Below, in pieces: positions 24,781 to 38,233 of a DNA stretch of 64,000 nt. This DNA comes from Calliopsis andreniformis. Taxonomy: Eukaryota > Arthropoda > Insecta > Hymenoptera > Andrenidae. The notes under the pieces are model-generated. The model was not told the origin of the DNA, ran no database searches, and saw only the letters and a list, made by a program, of their open reading frames with translations. The stretch spans positions 17,339,001-17,403,000 of the forward strand of contig NC_135066.1 in the NCBI RefSeq assembly GCF_051401765.1. Reading direction: 5' to 3'. The position numbers and the translations under genes are program-made. Numbering within the stretch: the stretch's first letter is position 1; every line of letters starts with the position of its first letter.

Positions 24781-27537
24781 GACACTTTGCCCTCGGTAGA
24801 ATGGGCGCTACGTCGTAAACTCTGTTCGGCGTTGCACGGGTTCCAGAAGTCAAAATGTTGGTGGAAGTAAAACCGAGGTGCTGAGAAGTTAAGGAGCACT
24901 GAGAGGCGAGAAAATTTGAGCACAAGTGGGACTCGATTCTCGCCCCACTTTAAGATTTATTATCATACTGGGCGGAGGATGAGTTCTTTTAGCATATGCA
25001 TCTCCATCATTTTTTGAAAGTACTGTTTTACTTTTTTTTTAGTCTCGTTATAGTTATTTTGAGCAACTTGTTCAGTATTGGGACATAAATATCAGTGAAC
25101 TCGTAAGACATGCCAGGGAGTTTTATTTATGGAACATGTTCTTAAAAAGTTGAGGAGTTCTTAAAAATATTAGATTAATGCGAACATGGAGCATGTTTTC
25201 TACTGGTTACTTCTGTACCTTGTCATATCACTTGTTCAATAGAAACTGATAATTCATATCGATAATACCAGTAAATTCCCGATACCAAACGAGTTATTTA
25301 TGATATTAGTAAATAAGCGTTTAGAAGGTCTTCGGCGAAATGTATTGCGCCAAGTATCGTTAGTCAAGTGCACACCTAATCGATTAATTTTTACGATATT
25401 TTCATTTTTCATTTAATTTCCATTTTTTTTTTCTAAAAATGAAACTGCATTTAAAAAAATTTATAATATTTATTAGAATTTCTCCTCTTTGAATTGTCTT
25501 GAAATTGAGGTACTTACGCGAAAAATTGTCAATCCTAATTTATTATCGATCAGACATAAAAAAAACTAGTCTTTTAATAGTCTTCCAACCAAAGAATCCC
25601 TGAAGTAACCACCGTAACGTAGCGAAACGTTCTCTATCATTATGAAAATAATAACGTCGACTATACAATGCAATTGGCTCAAAGAATGTGGAAACTTCTG
25701 TACAAAGTCAGTAATTTAATTAAAGGGTTAATAATACCCTCTTTTATGAATCAGTGGAATAAGGAATATCTCTAATAATCGAGGAGTGGCACATCGACGA
25801 CTTCTCCTATACAGTTACACAAAACTACTTTGAAGTATCGTTTACTCTCGTAGAGTGACTAAAAAAAATTTGGAAAAAATTGGGAATAAGAATAATTTAT
25901 AATAGGATTATCGAGTTGACTGAAAAATCCAGAATGTTTCTATCGAATATCGCTAACTTCATTTCATTATTTAAACACAGAAAAGAAGTTGATGTGCAAT
26001 CACAGAAAATTATGAAGAATACATAAGAGGCTAAATAAGAAACAAATTGAAAATTAAAGAATCATAAATTATACAACAGGGAGGAATAAAAATCCATGAA
26101 AAATTTATGTGGAACAGTGTTAAAATAAATAAAAAGAGATTAGAAAAGGGAGAAATGGGGGTACAAGAAGCAGAAGAAAAGGGACGCAAGAAGGAAGTTG
26201 CGGAACAGTTCGCTGGTTTAAGCGATATACGGTCTGGCTGGCTCTTGAAAGGAGAAGGGCGTTTTATAGTTTAGAATCTGGTTTACGAGCGCCGGATTTG
26301 CGATTACGACTCGGAGGTTCGGACGTTTCAGACAAAAGAAGAACGTTCGAAGGGAAAAGAAGAGCTTTATATCGTTAAAACGAAAACTAATCCTCCGCCT
26401 GGCTTCCGTTTGGTGTCTCATATTCACCCGACTTCAGGAGCTTCGATACTCTAAAGCGCAATACAGAACGAGATTCGGAGATGATAAGTGCAATAATACA
26501 CTCTCGATCGTTCATTAAAGCCTGCCACGAATCTCACGGTATTTCCTAGATTGCATCGTTAAGCTTCTTGCACGTTCATTTTAATTTCTAATCGTTCTGT
26601 TTTTAATACAGCTGCCAGACAAAGTAACGAGCGAGGATGTTGCGTTCTCACATAAAAACTTGCACAATTAATACGTAAAGGCGGGATGGTATCCAGCAAT
26701 TAACCCGAACGCGATGCACTTAGGAAAAATTATATGTCTCGACTAAAAATAGCGTATAGTTTATCTGGAAGCCTCTCAGCCTACACGTTCAACTATAATT
26801 GCGTTCCTTCACCCTTTTCTCACGGATGATAACTTTAGGATTAAGGACGTTGTTTTCATAAAAAAGTGGAAAATGTAGTATAAGCCATGTAATGAGATTC
26901 ACTTTTATGAGTTCGTAAGCAATAACTTCGCGAAGAGTGGTGCACGTTTGTTTCATAGGTTGAGAGAGGATAAACATGCGCAAGTTTCTGTCAGGATCAC
27001 GAGATTGGCTTCGGTGCGTTCAGTGGAATTTAGAAACCCATTATACCGAAACGTAATTGATGGGTATTTCAACTGGTAGCTTTTGCTACAAAAGTAAATT
27101 TATTTCGACTTAAAATAACTAAAATTTATCTCGAGATTTCGAGAAACGCGATAAAAGAAGCTCATTAAGAAACTTTACTACAAATTCTCTGAACTAAGTA
27201 CGTAAAAATAATTCTAACAAGTCAAAACATTTTAATCTGCGAACCACTTAAATTTCTATAGTTTCTATTCCCTCCAAATAATTATGTATTAGAAGTACCC
27301 ATAAATTCCCAATTCTTTATAGGTACGTACATTTATTAATAAGATGGCAAAAGATCGTAAATAATAATGGTAATTACATAATTGATTACATAAATAATAC
27401 AAAAAGTTGGACTTTTTGTTTAACAGTGAAATATGAGAACTCCTAATACTTGAAAGGGATTGCTTCGGGGGTTATTCAAGAACTGAGAAGGTATGTCTCG
27501 CATCAGACTATTATAGAGTGTATAAAATGGAGCTTAC
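24781..27537. other. AT-rich stretch, nothing recognised
   Basis: Long AT-rich sequence without supported exons or repeats. A minus-strand frame at 26218-26427 is short and unsupported. If the exon at 27538 belongs to a gene with a spliced 3' untranslated region, this stretch would be its intron or 3' end. Confidence 0.5.
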
Positions 27538-27793
27538 CTGGGCTACGTGGTAGTAGAATGTTCTGGAGGGCTGTCAGGACTGGATGGTACCCTAGTGGCC
27601 GGCATATTCAGAGGATGCAGGAGGGGCCTGAGGTTAAAGGCATTCGGTGGTGGTGCAACCCCTATGTAGGGCACCTGTCCCTCATAAGTTGGCGCTCCCG
27701 AGGGCGGAGTGTACCCGGTGCAGCAGTACGAACCCCTGGTTTGGACCATTCTGACTGCTTTCCAGAAGTGCATCGTGCGAATGTCGTTGTTGG
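27538..27793 (-). CDS. Exon with the C-terminal coding end of an unknown protein
   Basis: This is the best-supported exon in the window. On the minus strand the intron end (CTATTTTTGTCCACAG) has a good pyrimidine tract, and the exon begins at 27793 in phase 1 (CC completing a codon). The frame gives 82 residues and ends at a TAG at 27543-27545. The other two frames close well before. Five bases after the stop is CCAG|GTAAGCT, a strong 5' splice site at 27531-27537, so the transcript would have a spliced 3' untranslated region. A junction so close to the stop would usually not trigger nonsense-mediated decay. The peptide starts NNDIRTMHFWKAVRMVQTRG, has a Cys-Cys pair, then a Pro-rich tail that includes PYIGVAPPPNAF and ends in HSTTT. 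I do not recognise the family. Upstream exons must lie at higher coordinates. Confidence 0.45.
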
Positions 27794-28244
27794 CTGTGGA
27801 CAAAAATAGATCAGAAATTATGGATATAGACCAAATCTTATTTGTGACCCATTGAGTTTCTTAATTGTGAAATTAAATGAATAGAGAATCGTCTGTTTTT
27901 AGAAGCATGTTTAGACACAGAGTACTCTTTCCGTTATCGATTGCCTATTTTCTTGCTCCAATACTCTGGAGTCAACATAAAGTCCTTCCTAACGCTACAG
28001 ACACTTGACAAAAGTAAAGCATAATTGATCTATCAAATTAGTGAAACCTTTCCGACACCTATAACCTGTCTAAAGAAGTCACAAAAGAATGGCAAACCTG
28101 GAACCTAAACCTAACCGCGTCATAGACTGCATTTTGCAAAGCCTCAAATGGCCCTTACATATTTAAAATATACAGAAAACTCAAAATGTTTGTTCCCAGA
28201 GTATCTAATAGCTCAATATAGTCCATTCAAGTTCCCCCGACACA

Positions 28245-28562
28245 ATGGCCAAATGGCCACAGCGAGAAGGGGGATGGGTGGGAATGGCATTCACCACGCA
28301 ACCCCAACGAATTATTAACAGCGACTCGAGTGATGATTCCTCGGACAATGGGGGATTCGAGCAGCAGGGACGAGCGTCATCCCGAGGGGGAATTCTGGGA
28401 ATGTTGTATCCAGAATTCATGTGGGTCATGACCAATAGGAATTCGCTCGTTCACGCATCAAAATGGCCGACCCCTCGAGGCGTGGTTTTCACGATAGCGT
28501 GCTCTCCTCGCTTAATCGCAGTTTATTTTCAACACCACCCACTCCCACGCCAGCTATGTTAA
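28245..28562 (+). CDS. Candidate small single-exon ORF, 105 aa
   Basis: The frame starts with a true ATG in an acceptable context (CGACACAATGG) and runs 105 codons to a TAA at about 28560. The product has an acidic serine run (SDSSDDSSDN) near residues 26-35, then a Gly/Arg segment (GRASSRGGILG). It lies about 450 bases from the exon at 27538-27793, on the opposite strand. A minus-strand frame overlaps it. Its length is not beyond chance and no family is evident. Confidence 0.22.
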   Translation: MAKWPQREGGWVGMAFTTQPQRIINSDSSDDSSDNGGFEQQGRASSRGGILGMLYPEFMWVMTNRNSLVHASKWPTPRGVVFTIACSPRLIAVYFQHHPLPRQLC

Positions 28563-31500
28563 TTACGGGTACCTGTTAGCTGTGATATCCTACGTTCCCG
28601 TTTCCTGCCGCGAACTGGACGATCGAGCAATTAGTCCTCCCACGGGTCGTCGTAAGAAGAGGGCCAATTTATAATGGCACTGTGGCCGAAACACAGGGAC
28701 AAAATGGCTCGTCTTTCGTTTTGCTCAACGGCAGTTAGTGGTTACAGCCGGTCCACTTCGCGCTTCCTGCCACTTCTCGATACTTTATGCTTCGGAGAAA
28801 TCGATCGTCCCGTCCCTTTGTCGGCTACCGAGCGACTTCCGAGTTCGATCGAGGAACTACCGTGAGTTGATTTATTACCAAAGGGGTTCTCACGCGGGCT
28901 GGTATTTTGGAGAATCAACATGTATTACTGCCGAGAAAAGGTTCATTAATTATTCATAAATTACTTTTTTATCATTTTACTTGCAGTATGCTCGAGTGAG
29001 ATTGAGGTTCATAAATGACTGATTATATTCTTTTGCAAACTACTTGCTAATCTCTATATTTCATGAGCACATCAAAGTTAGGTTTGATCGTTAATTAGTT
29101 ATGAATGCTTCAAAGAGTAATAGAAAATATTTTAGTACGTTGATCAGTTATTTCATATTTTTTGCAACATTTCATTTAATATAGTTAGTTAAACATTTAA
29201 GCATCGTCAGATAATAGGTATAAAGAAAAGAATAAAGAATTCTCTTTATGTATATTCCACATCATACCTCATGATGTAGCCTCTGACAACAATACTACAA
29301 AATATCGCCAATTACAGATTGGCACATCTGATATCGCATTCGAGTCGAATCTCTTATCTGTGCATCGCGGTCGGAAATAAAGTTCGCAGTCTAAAGACAG
29401 TCTGTAATTATTCCCTTAAGAGAACAAAAAGGCTCGCTGTTTCGATAATTCGATCATGGATGTGGACGCGCAAAATGTGTCTGAGTGTCTGTAGACGTTT
29501 TCGGAGAGTTTGACTAATGTGAATGCAATTAACCGTTATCTTGAACTTCCCGTCATGAGAGAAAACGAAGAACACCACTAATTGCCACCTTAACGCTTTC
29601 TTTTGATACCATGTAGGGATTTAGAAAGTAACTTTTTTGTACCTTAGCACTTGTTTCGAATAGGATTCTAGGGAACAAAAATGATGGATAACGAAATTCT
29701 TTCACTATTTCATTCTCTACCTTTTGTGCTATCTATGTTTTCCATAACAACCTTCCATCTACATCTAAAAGCAATTGAAAATAAAAACTAAATTCCCTTA
29801 AAAAGCAATCGCCCGAATTCCCAAAATTGCAAACACCTGAGAACAACTCTCACCGTCTCCCTATCATCTGCCCTCTCCCCGATCCAAAGAAGAAACACTC
29901 AAAGAAAACCTCTTCAATCGCCTCCTAATCACCTTCTGCCATCAACCACACCACAGAGTACATCAAGAAAGAGAGAAAAAAAGCTATCGACTGTTCGGTC
30001 AGAGAGTAAGTTCGGAGCTGGAAGAAAGGATCGTATCTCATCACGTCCGTATCTGCGCGATTGCGATTCTGCCGATGCCGAATGATTTATTCGATGGCTG
30101 AAAAATCGGCCAGATGAGTCCGGCGTGCGGAGCTGGCGCTCGAAAACCGAACATAAAAACGCTTCTCCACTCGTAAATTACATTTAATAGCGTAGCTTCG
30201 CATGCGCGCTCCCGTCGGCTTGATTCCTACCTATCGCGAGGTCCAACTCCCATACACGCTGCGACTATCGTATTTATCGTCGGTAATTCGACTCGAGGGA
30301 CATTACACTTGCCATACACTGGCCCCGGCGATAATTCATAATCACGTCTCGAGAAAAATTATCGTGTCCATTCGATGTCACCAGGCGGAATCGTAACTCC
30401 GGCGCGGAGTCTTTGATTATACGCGCCGCGGAGCCACTAACGAAAAGTCCCTTCATTTTATCAGTATCGTAATTACACTGGCGCGATCATTTGTAGCATT
30501 ACCGAAGGATCGTTCGAAAGGATCCTCACCAACGTGCCTAAGATGATGCAAAGGCCCGTTCCTTCACGCGTAACCGCAGTGTTGCAAATTAATACATTCG
30601 CTAAAAATTCTATCGCTTTTGCAGTAATTTCATTTTAAAAAAAAAAAAGATTGTCCCAAACTAAAACTCAATGTGTTATTCACAATCATATAACTTGACA
30701 CCCACATATGGCTGACATAACAGTCAATGTGTAAAACACGTAGCAAGGATCTGCATGTTAATTTTCGTCAGTACCGAGTCGAATACGCGGCAATCGGCTG
30801 TTCACCGCGTCATTTCGACACGTGCACGCGTGGGAGTTTGCATGAGAAAAAGAGTTAAGTGAGAATTTCTGATACCTACAGGTGAAACTAAATGCATCCA
30901 ACTCGCCAGAAATGGTTTTAAATCATCGGAAACAGCAGGCGATAAGGCGAGCAAGATTATTGCGATTCGATACTTTATATTTGGGACCGCGCTCATGACA
31001 AATCGCGAACGTGACGTCACTGTGGTTGTTAGCGCAGCCGGAAGTTATGGTAATTATGGCGAGCCGCGACGATTGTGAGTGCAGCTGCGAATCCTATTTT
31101 CGAGTGCGTCCCGTGAGGTATTTCTACCCTTTTTCGCCTGCGCTGGAGCACGTTCGACAAGGGGGAGAAAGAGGTGAAGTGTGATGGGCGAGAAAGAAGA
31201 GAAGAATTATGGCCCTTTCCCCGTGAACTGGTCACTCCTGATCGAACATTGGATTTCGGATGGAATTTGTTATTTAAAATTGCGGGCTGATGTATCGGGG
31301 CGTTTCGGGTGCCTGCACATTATGTGCAAAGCTATTTTAATGTTATATGCTAATATCTTGCAGGAGCAATTATTAAAATTGAAGAAATTGTCCGTTATTT
31401 TCTTGTGCCAACTTTTTATATCACATTTGATTATACGTTCTTTTTCTTTTTCATTTTTGTGAGTAATTTTGAAATTTAAGCGGGAATATTATTAGAAAAG

Positions 31501-33399
31501 CTTGGAGCAATAACTATCACAAAATCTTGTACAGCGCTTATGTAAGTATCTCTGGAAAACAGAATGAAATAAAATTGAATATTCATTAGTACACTTAATA
31601 TAAGCGCACACGACTAACAATTGCGTTGTTTTAACCAAAGGACGATTACAATTTTTCTTTTCCCCTATAAGGAATAAGTAGAAAATCGATATATAAAATT
31701 CTATTAAGGCTGTAATGCAATTCTACCTCTCCACGTTTCTGCCTATACTTCCCTACTATTATGTTAAATTAATCGATGGTCATTCTCACGCGAGTCGACT
31801 CACGTAATGACCATTTCCGTTTCAGTGTTGCCAAGCTCCTCATTTGTTTGCACAAATGCTAAGCTGGTCAGCTGGACCAAATAAAATTCGCGCGATACGA
31901 GTGATTAATCGCCGATTATAGATAGTCGATCTCGAGGCATCGAGCAATTAATTTCAAGCTCGACGTTCGTTGCTATGGCCGCTCAGCCACCGATAGTGAC
32001 ACGTAAAGCGCGTGAATTTATTTCCGTCTGGCCGGCAGCTGGTCTCATCGTGGTTAATAGCGCCGCTGGTAACATCAATGCGGGCATAACGCGTGTGCTC
32101 CTAGGCGCCATTTACAGAACTTGCCACCGCCATCGCTTGGGACTTGGTGCAAGAAGCAAATGAGCAGAAGAATCGCTGAACGATAAGGAGAAAGGAATGA
32201 AATTATGAGAATTACATCTGTTGAGTAGGTAATGTAAAATACGGGTTACTAAGAACCTGGTATCTCTTTGTTGATTCTGAAAAAATGGTACCCACTTGGA
32301 AATTCCTTACACAAGCATGCGTCTCAGTTTATTTCATTTCTTTAGTAAGATTTACGTGTTGTTAATTTCTGAGGCTGTTAATCTATCGATTTTTGCACCA
32401 GTTTTAGAAGAAAGCGAACGAAACATGGGACAGAAAATAATTGCCCTGCCTTGTTGTGAAACGAATAAACCAACGAAGGGGTTCCATAATTTATATCAGT
32501 GTCTCGAAGAGTCGTGGAAACTAACATGTGTAGAAAATAACATTTTCTTGTACACAGTTTGATGACGTGGAAGTAGACTCTATAGGTTCATCGTGCTACT
32601 TCAAGTTCGAATAATGAACTATCGTTCTTATCGCAAGAAAAGGATAGAGTAAGAGTGGGCAACAACTTTCCTATTAAAAACGACGGAAATGGTTTAGAAT
32701 TCAACGACGGAAATTCCAAAGACGGAAATAAAGCGAAGTATTAACGCTCGCATAACGTCGCAGAAAATATAACATTACCGGTAATTGCTACACTTCCATT
32801 TTTACCTTACATAAAACTTACTGACAATTAACATATTTCCATCTTTTATTATATCTGGGTATCCAGTGCTCTCTAGATACTTTCGATCAAGTAGAAAATA
32901 AATGATCTGCACACTGTAATAAAAGTCGCAATAAATTCCAGAAAATAATACCGCGGAACTTAGTAAATCGAACACGAAACACTGAAGTAGTCATTAATAA
33001 TGCCAGTATTAAATTGAAATTCCAAAAAAATATCTCACGCTCTCACATAAACGCATAACTAAATAACATAACGTATGATCATTATCTAAGCATTCCTTGC
33101 AGTTCTATTGAATCCACCAAATTGCGCTCGCTCTGCTTTTGCATTAAACCCGAAAATCTCCTTTGACCGATCCTACTGAACGAAAACCTTCCCACCTGTC
33201 GCTATTCGAAAAGAGAAGAAAAATATTACTCCGCCAAAAGCGTTCAACCTGAACGAAAAGAAGATAAGCGTTGGTGGCAGGGATGTCTTGTCGCGCCACG
33301 TTTATTCAACCTCAACCCTTTCCAGTTACATGAAAGACGCGGAGAGGAAGGAGGACCGACAGTCGTGCACGGCGAAAAGTTTGCAATATTATTCGAAAG
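28563..33399. other. No gene recognised
   Basis: Mixed composition. A plus-strand frame at 32317-32562 from a true ATG would give 81 residues with a hydrophobic start (MRLSLFHFFSKIYVLLISEA) and four cysteines, like a small secreted protein, but nothing else supports it. The word GACGGAAAT occurs three times at 32680-32730. A run of A at 30638-30649 and otherwise AT-rich sequence complete the stretch. Confidence 0.4.
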
Positions 33400-33830
33400 T
33401 CTTTGAAAGTTTGAGACTGTTCGAACGGCCGCTTTTATGACGTCCGCACAATGCCGGCACCGATGGTTTTACATATCGTAAAGTGCGTGCACGGGCTAAG
33501 GAGCGCGTATAAATCGGCTCGCCTGCTGTTATGTCTCCGCGTGCAAAGGCCCGTTTACCATTTTATGCCCCTTGGCGGTTTAAACTTCCTCCCCTGCCTC
33601 GTCCCTCCGCGCGCCGTATACCTTTCCATCGATCCTTTTCTCTCTTTCGGTCGCCGCGAAGTCGACTGATTCTCCTTGGAACACCTCCGAACGAGGACAG
33701 GCTCGGGGGGACCAACGAGATTTCACCTTGACGAAGCGCGATCGAGTCCTTGCGGAACGCCGCGAGGACACGGAGACTTTGATCGTCACGCTGCGTCGAA
33801 GAGGAGGATGTGGCAGGAGGTAAAGAGTGA
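33400..33830. other. CpG-rich block
   Basis: A sharp rise in GC and CpG with several overlapping open frames on both strands. I could not frame any of them with good splice sites; the minus-strand word GTCAAG|GTGAAAT is a moderate 5' splice site at about 33728. It may be a regulatory region or an untranslated first exon. Just beyond, at about 33980-34080, lies another degenerate TTTGAAA-type stretch. Confidence 0.3.
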
Positions 33831-36800
33831 CTCGGATGCAAATGGTTTGAGGCTATGGAGTCCTGCACGTTTTGGCTACAGATGTTGTGTTTAAGCTTCT
33901 TTCGGGATGCACGTACCGAAGATTCTTGTTACTATACATTGTAATATTGCAAATTTAATTTCTCGCTTCTGAATTGAAATCTTGGACAGGCGAAAATTTG
34001 AGAAACATAAGCTTCGAATGTTTGAAAGTTCAAAATTATAATATTTGAGAAATTAGAGATTTGTGTTTGAAATGTTTGTAAATTTAGATTCTGCTGATGC
34101 TATTGAGGTCTTTTAGAATTTATGATTATTATGTGTTAGTGAAAAAATAATTACAATATTCTTCACACGTAGGATTAAAATTGATGGAATAGGGGTGCTC
34201 TTATTATCGGCAAATTCACTCGTTCAAACGATCGTATCCCCCTATTAGCTTCGATAATGAATGTTCTACTATAATTAGCATTCGACGAAGATCGTTATCA
34301 GCGGGTACGCGTGGATCGCTAACGCCAATCATCATTTCCCAATGCAATGTACATTGTTCCAGGCCGGAAAGAAAGGGAGCAGAAATCGTTACGCAGGCTA
34401 GGAAGGATACCGACATATGAAGCCATAAGGAAATGTAGTATCGATTAATTAGTACCGCTCATTACGAGCCACCCTGATGCATCGAAAATTAGACGGTGCA
34501 TTGTATTTTATCTAAAGCAACGCTTTTCGTGATGGTAGATACTGAATCTCGAAACTTAACCTATTAACCCAGTTCCTGACATTTAATTTGATATTCAGGA
34601 TCGACATGTTATTACAGTCAATTTTATTTAAACTCTTTATCGCTAATGTCGCTCAAAAGGGTAGCTAATACTCATATTGTGAATACGTTCACGTCGGGGA
34701 GAAGATGTTTCTGTATGCAAAATCATTTCTTGTGCTAGTGAATCTATGTTTAATTATTTCAAGTGTTTTCCATTTTCAAATAAAAAAAAAATTTCTTATA
34801 TTGGGAACGCAGTGATGGGAAGGATCTGCCTCTGGTTCGTGAGAATATTCCTTTAAGACGTTTCTTTTGAATAGTGAAATAGTAATATATAATTCTCATG
34901 CACCAGAGTTCTAAAGATTAATATAATCGTATATATTTCATTCCACGTCTGGAGCCACTGTAAATACAGAATGTAAATGATCGGGGGAAGAATATAGTAA
35001 GTGTCCAGTTGTAGTGCGCGTGCCAATTAAGAGAAAAATTTATAATGAGCGGGAAATAACTTCATTAATTAGAATCACGAAAGCCTGTTTAATTATTCGC
35101 GCGGCTGACGATTACGACCATTGCTTTCTTTCCATGTCTGACCGAATAAAACGAACATTTCAAACATATCAGAGAAGTACGTTGAAACCATTCAGCGAGA
35201 AGAAGGGTGAATATTCATTAGACCACCGAGGATCGGTCGGAAGCAGAGTCATTCTAAAAAATGAAAAGTAAATCGCGGTTGGCTTCGTTATAGCAGTAGC
35301 GTATGATACATTTGTTTGGGTTAATTTTGTATTAAATTCCTCATATATACACCGGACGTGAGGAATTTTAACTATTGCCTCACTTCAGTTAAAATAAATT
35401 GCCACGTTTTAGTTGGCAACGTACTAAACTACGATATTCTTAGATAAGATCTCCAGGTTGGCTTACATAACTTGTGTAAATATTAGCAAAAGACTATGCA
35501 CTGTCGACATTAAAGTATCTTTTCCATATTTCACTTTTGTCGTTTGCATTTCTTAAAGACATCTGTCAAACTGCTGATATCTAATAATAATTAGATATAA
35601 AATTATCATAGTCTTGTGTAGAATTAAGGAAGATTTCATATAAATGTTTTAACACACATGTGAAATACAAGGAATTGGAATTGGATAAATTCATTAGTTA
35701 CCATGGTATGTAATTTTAGAATGCCACACATTGTATTTCAACTACTTCGGTACTTTCAAACATTTATAAAGAAGAAATATGGATGAAAGTAGAATCGAAA
35801 TAGATTTCGTGATTTAGCATTGCTTATTAGAACGCAAGGATTAATTACTGAATTCCAATAAGAATAAACGAGAAAAAAAGTTCATCAATTAATTAGTAGT
35901 AATTAACATCTACGCTTTCGTGAATACTGAGGAAAAAATACAAAACCTATTACAAGCAGCTCAAACTCAGAGAGGATTATTTTGCAATATAACAAGCTTC
36001 CGGTATACGAACTTATTTCCATAATGCAACGCTTATTTCTACCGATCCATTTGTCACAAAAATGATGAAAAGCTGACAGGAAATTGGAAGAAGGAATACA
36101 TTTCATTTATGATTTATAGTTAACAAGTTTCTCTATTTTTTCGGATAAACTCTAGAGATACCACTTCACTACAAATTTGCTACTAGCTATAAACCGAGCT
36201 CCATCAGCTACAACTTTCCACGACTCCTGTATTAGCGCAGATTCCATCCAGCGCAATATATCACAGCCCGCTTCAGCAGCAGGAAAATACCCCAACAACA
36301 TTGTAACTTTCACAATTAGTCGACTAAAAGGAGCAGCTGTTTCGCATATTTACCACGTCCATTAAGCTCCATTTCCTCGTATGCATTTCGGTTATCGCCC
36401 GATCATTCAAGACCCACCCTCCAATTACACATGCACGCGTATCTCACCAACGACGCACCGAGCCAGAGTCGTACGATAAGAACGATAAAAAGGAAGCCTT
36501 TCCTCGCGATCGCGTGGGTCGATCGAGAATAAGATGTCAAGAGAAATTCGCCGAAGAGGAGAGCCCCTCTTCGGTTATCGGCACGGCGAAACGTTCATTT
36601 GCATCCCCTGTATGCAGAAGCGCGTCGATACGCGTGTCAGATAAAGCATTCCGCGCGTCGAGCCGAACAAAACGATCGGACCTTTCGCCCAATACCAATA
36701 AGCATGGGACAAGGCGTTCCACAGGCGACCGCGAGCGCGTTTCGAGATAAGCGATCGTTACGTACATTGTAGCGAGCTAATGTCAAGGAAAACTAACTGG

Positions 36801-38146
36801 CGCCTCCCATACGCGGTGTGTAGAACACACGTGTACCACGGCCACACAGACGCAGAGGTATGCGTTCGAGCGTGTCTGGCGCGATCGCCACAGGGATAGG
36901 CGATGCACCAGCGATGCAGCAGCGATGGCAATGAGACGGGCTCGATCCACGCAAACTCGAAACCGGTATTACTTCGGTTCATACGCGTAAAACCGGAATT
37001 TTACTGGTCTCGGCACGGCGACTTAGAACTGGAATTAATTTCTGTCGAGATACGCGGGGAATCTTGGATTGAGGTAATTGCGGTTACCTTACGCGGGATT
37101 TGGATTAAGGATAGTTGTAGTTATTTTGAAATTCCTTATTTCGGGCCGATTAGGTGATTCCATGAAAGAGAAGCTTCCTGATGTTCGCGGGATTCGAGTT
37201 GGAGTTGATTAATGGGGAGTTGATTAATGGGGAGTTGAAATTGGAATAGTTTCGAGTTCGGCGTGAGTAGGTAATATTCAGTCCAATTTTGAACTGCAGT
37301 TTCTCTGTGGCAATCTGGGGGTTGTAGAAAATTGAATTGAAATTTTTGTGAGTTTTATTAGGATGCTGGAAAGTCTGATTTTTATTTTGAGCTGTGGAAA
37401 TTTAATTAAGGAATTTATATTATATCTTGAAGCTTTGTGTTGCATAAATTTAGCACTATCTATTAAGAGTTATCTCGGTTAGGGCTCACAGATTGAAAAG
37501 GGGAATTCCTTTCACAGATTCAAAACCGGAATTTTATGTCTTGATTTAGTAGCCTGATGCTGGAATGGTTCTAATATTGATAATCTGTTTATTTTACCTC
37601 GATCGTACCAAACCATTCCAATTTCTTTCTTCGTTCATTTATGTTGCTACATTTTACTCCAATCTGGTTTCATTATACGATGAGATTAGATTAAAATAAG
37701 GATGATATTCATCATTCTACATACTACCAGTGCACTTTTATAGACATTAATTCACCGTCCTTATGATCATGACAATATAATTGCAACACGCAGCGAAATA
37801 TTTAATACAATATCACAGTACAAAACATAGAATAATGACTCTATTGAGAGAAAGTCGTACCCAAAGATAAGAAATATAAGCAATCCATACCTTTTTCACA
37901 TTAAATATCTCATGATTGCATAATCACAAATGGATACGTGTCACAAAATTTATTTTTAATACCTCTATGTTAAATGCTGAGAAAACAACTGAGAATGCGA
38001 TCAAAAAAAATTACACATACTCGAAAATCTGAAAACAATTTTGCAATAAATAATACTCCCTGTATCATAACATCTCGACTACGTCAATAATGGTTCAAAT
38101 TTTATTGTATCGCGAAACTTTAATTTACAAATTCCTTAATTTAACA
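33831..38146. other. No gene recognised; CpG-rich block at about 36430-36980
   Basis: AT-rich except for the CpG block, where both strands carry short open frames without splice support. Two and a half copies of the 15-base unit GGAGTTGATTAATGG lie at 37201-37240. The word TATCACAGCC at 36256 resembles the miR-2 seed, but there is no hairpin partner. Confidence 0.45.
37201..37238. repeat. 15-bp tandem repeat, about 2.5 copies
   Basis: GGAGTTGATTAATGG occurs at 37201-37215 and again at 37216-37230, followed by the first half of a third copy (GGAGTTGA). The copies are identical, so the duplication is recent or conserved. It is short and probably arose by replication slippage. Confidence 0.8.
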
Positions 38147-38233
38147 AATACTTAATTTAAGTATTACCCAAAGTATTACCCAAAGTATTACCCAAAGTAT
38201 TACCCAAAGTAATACCCAAATACTTAATTTAAG
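38147..38233. repeat. 12-bp tandem array bounded by a 14-bp direct repeat
   Basis: Five units of AAGTATTACCCA fill 38159-38218; four are identical and the fifth has one change. The array is preceded by AATACTTAATTTAA (38147-38160) and followed by the same 14 bases (38219-38232). The left flank and the first unit together make a perfect 19-base palindrome, AATACTTAA-T-TTAAGTATT, at 38147-38165. It looks like slippage that began in or next to a hairpin. No coding frame runs through it. Confidence 0.9.

Noticed and set aside
28100..28116. CCTAAACCTAACC as an interstitial telomeric repeat
   Set aside because: It holds only two imperfect copies of CCTAA, too few to call.
36253..36275. TATCACAGCC followed by CGCTTCAGC, resembling the miR-2 family mature sequence
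   Set aside because: Only the first ten bases match and no complementary arm lies within 80 bases on either side, so no precursor hairpin can form.
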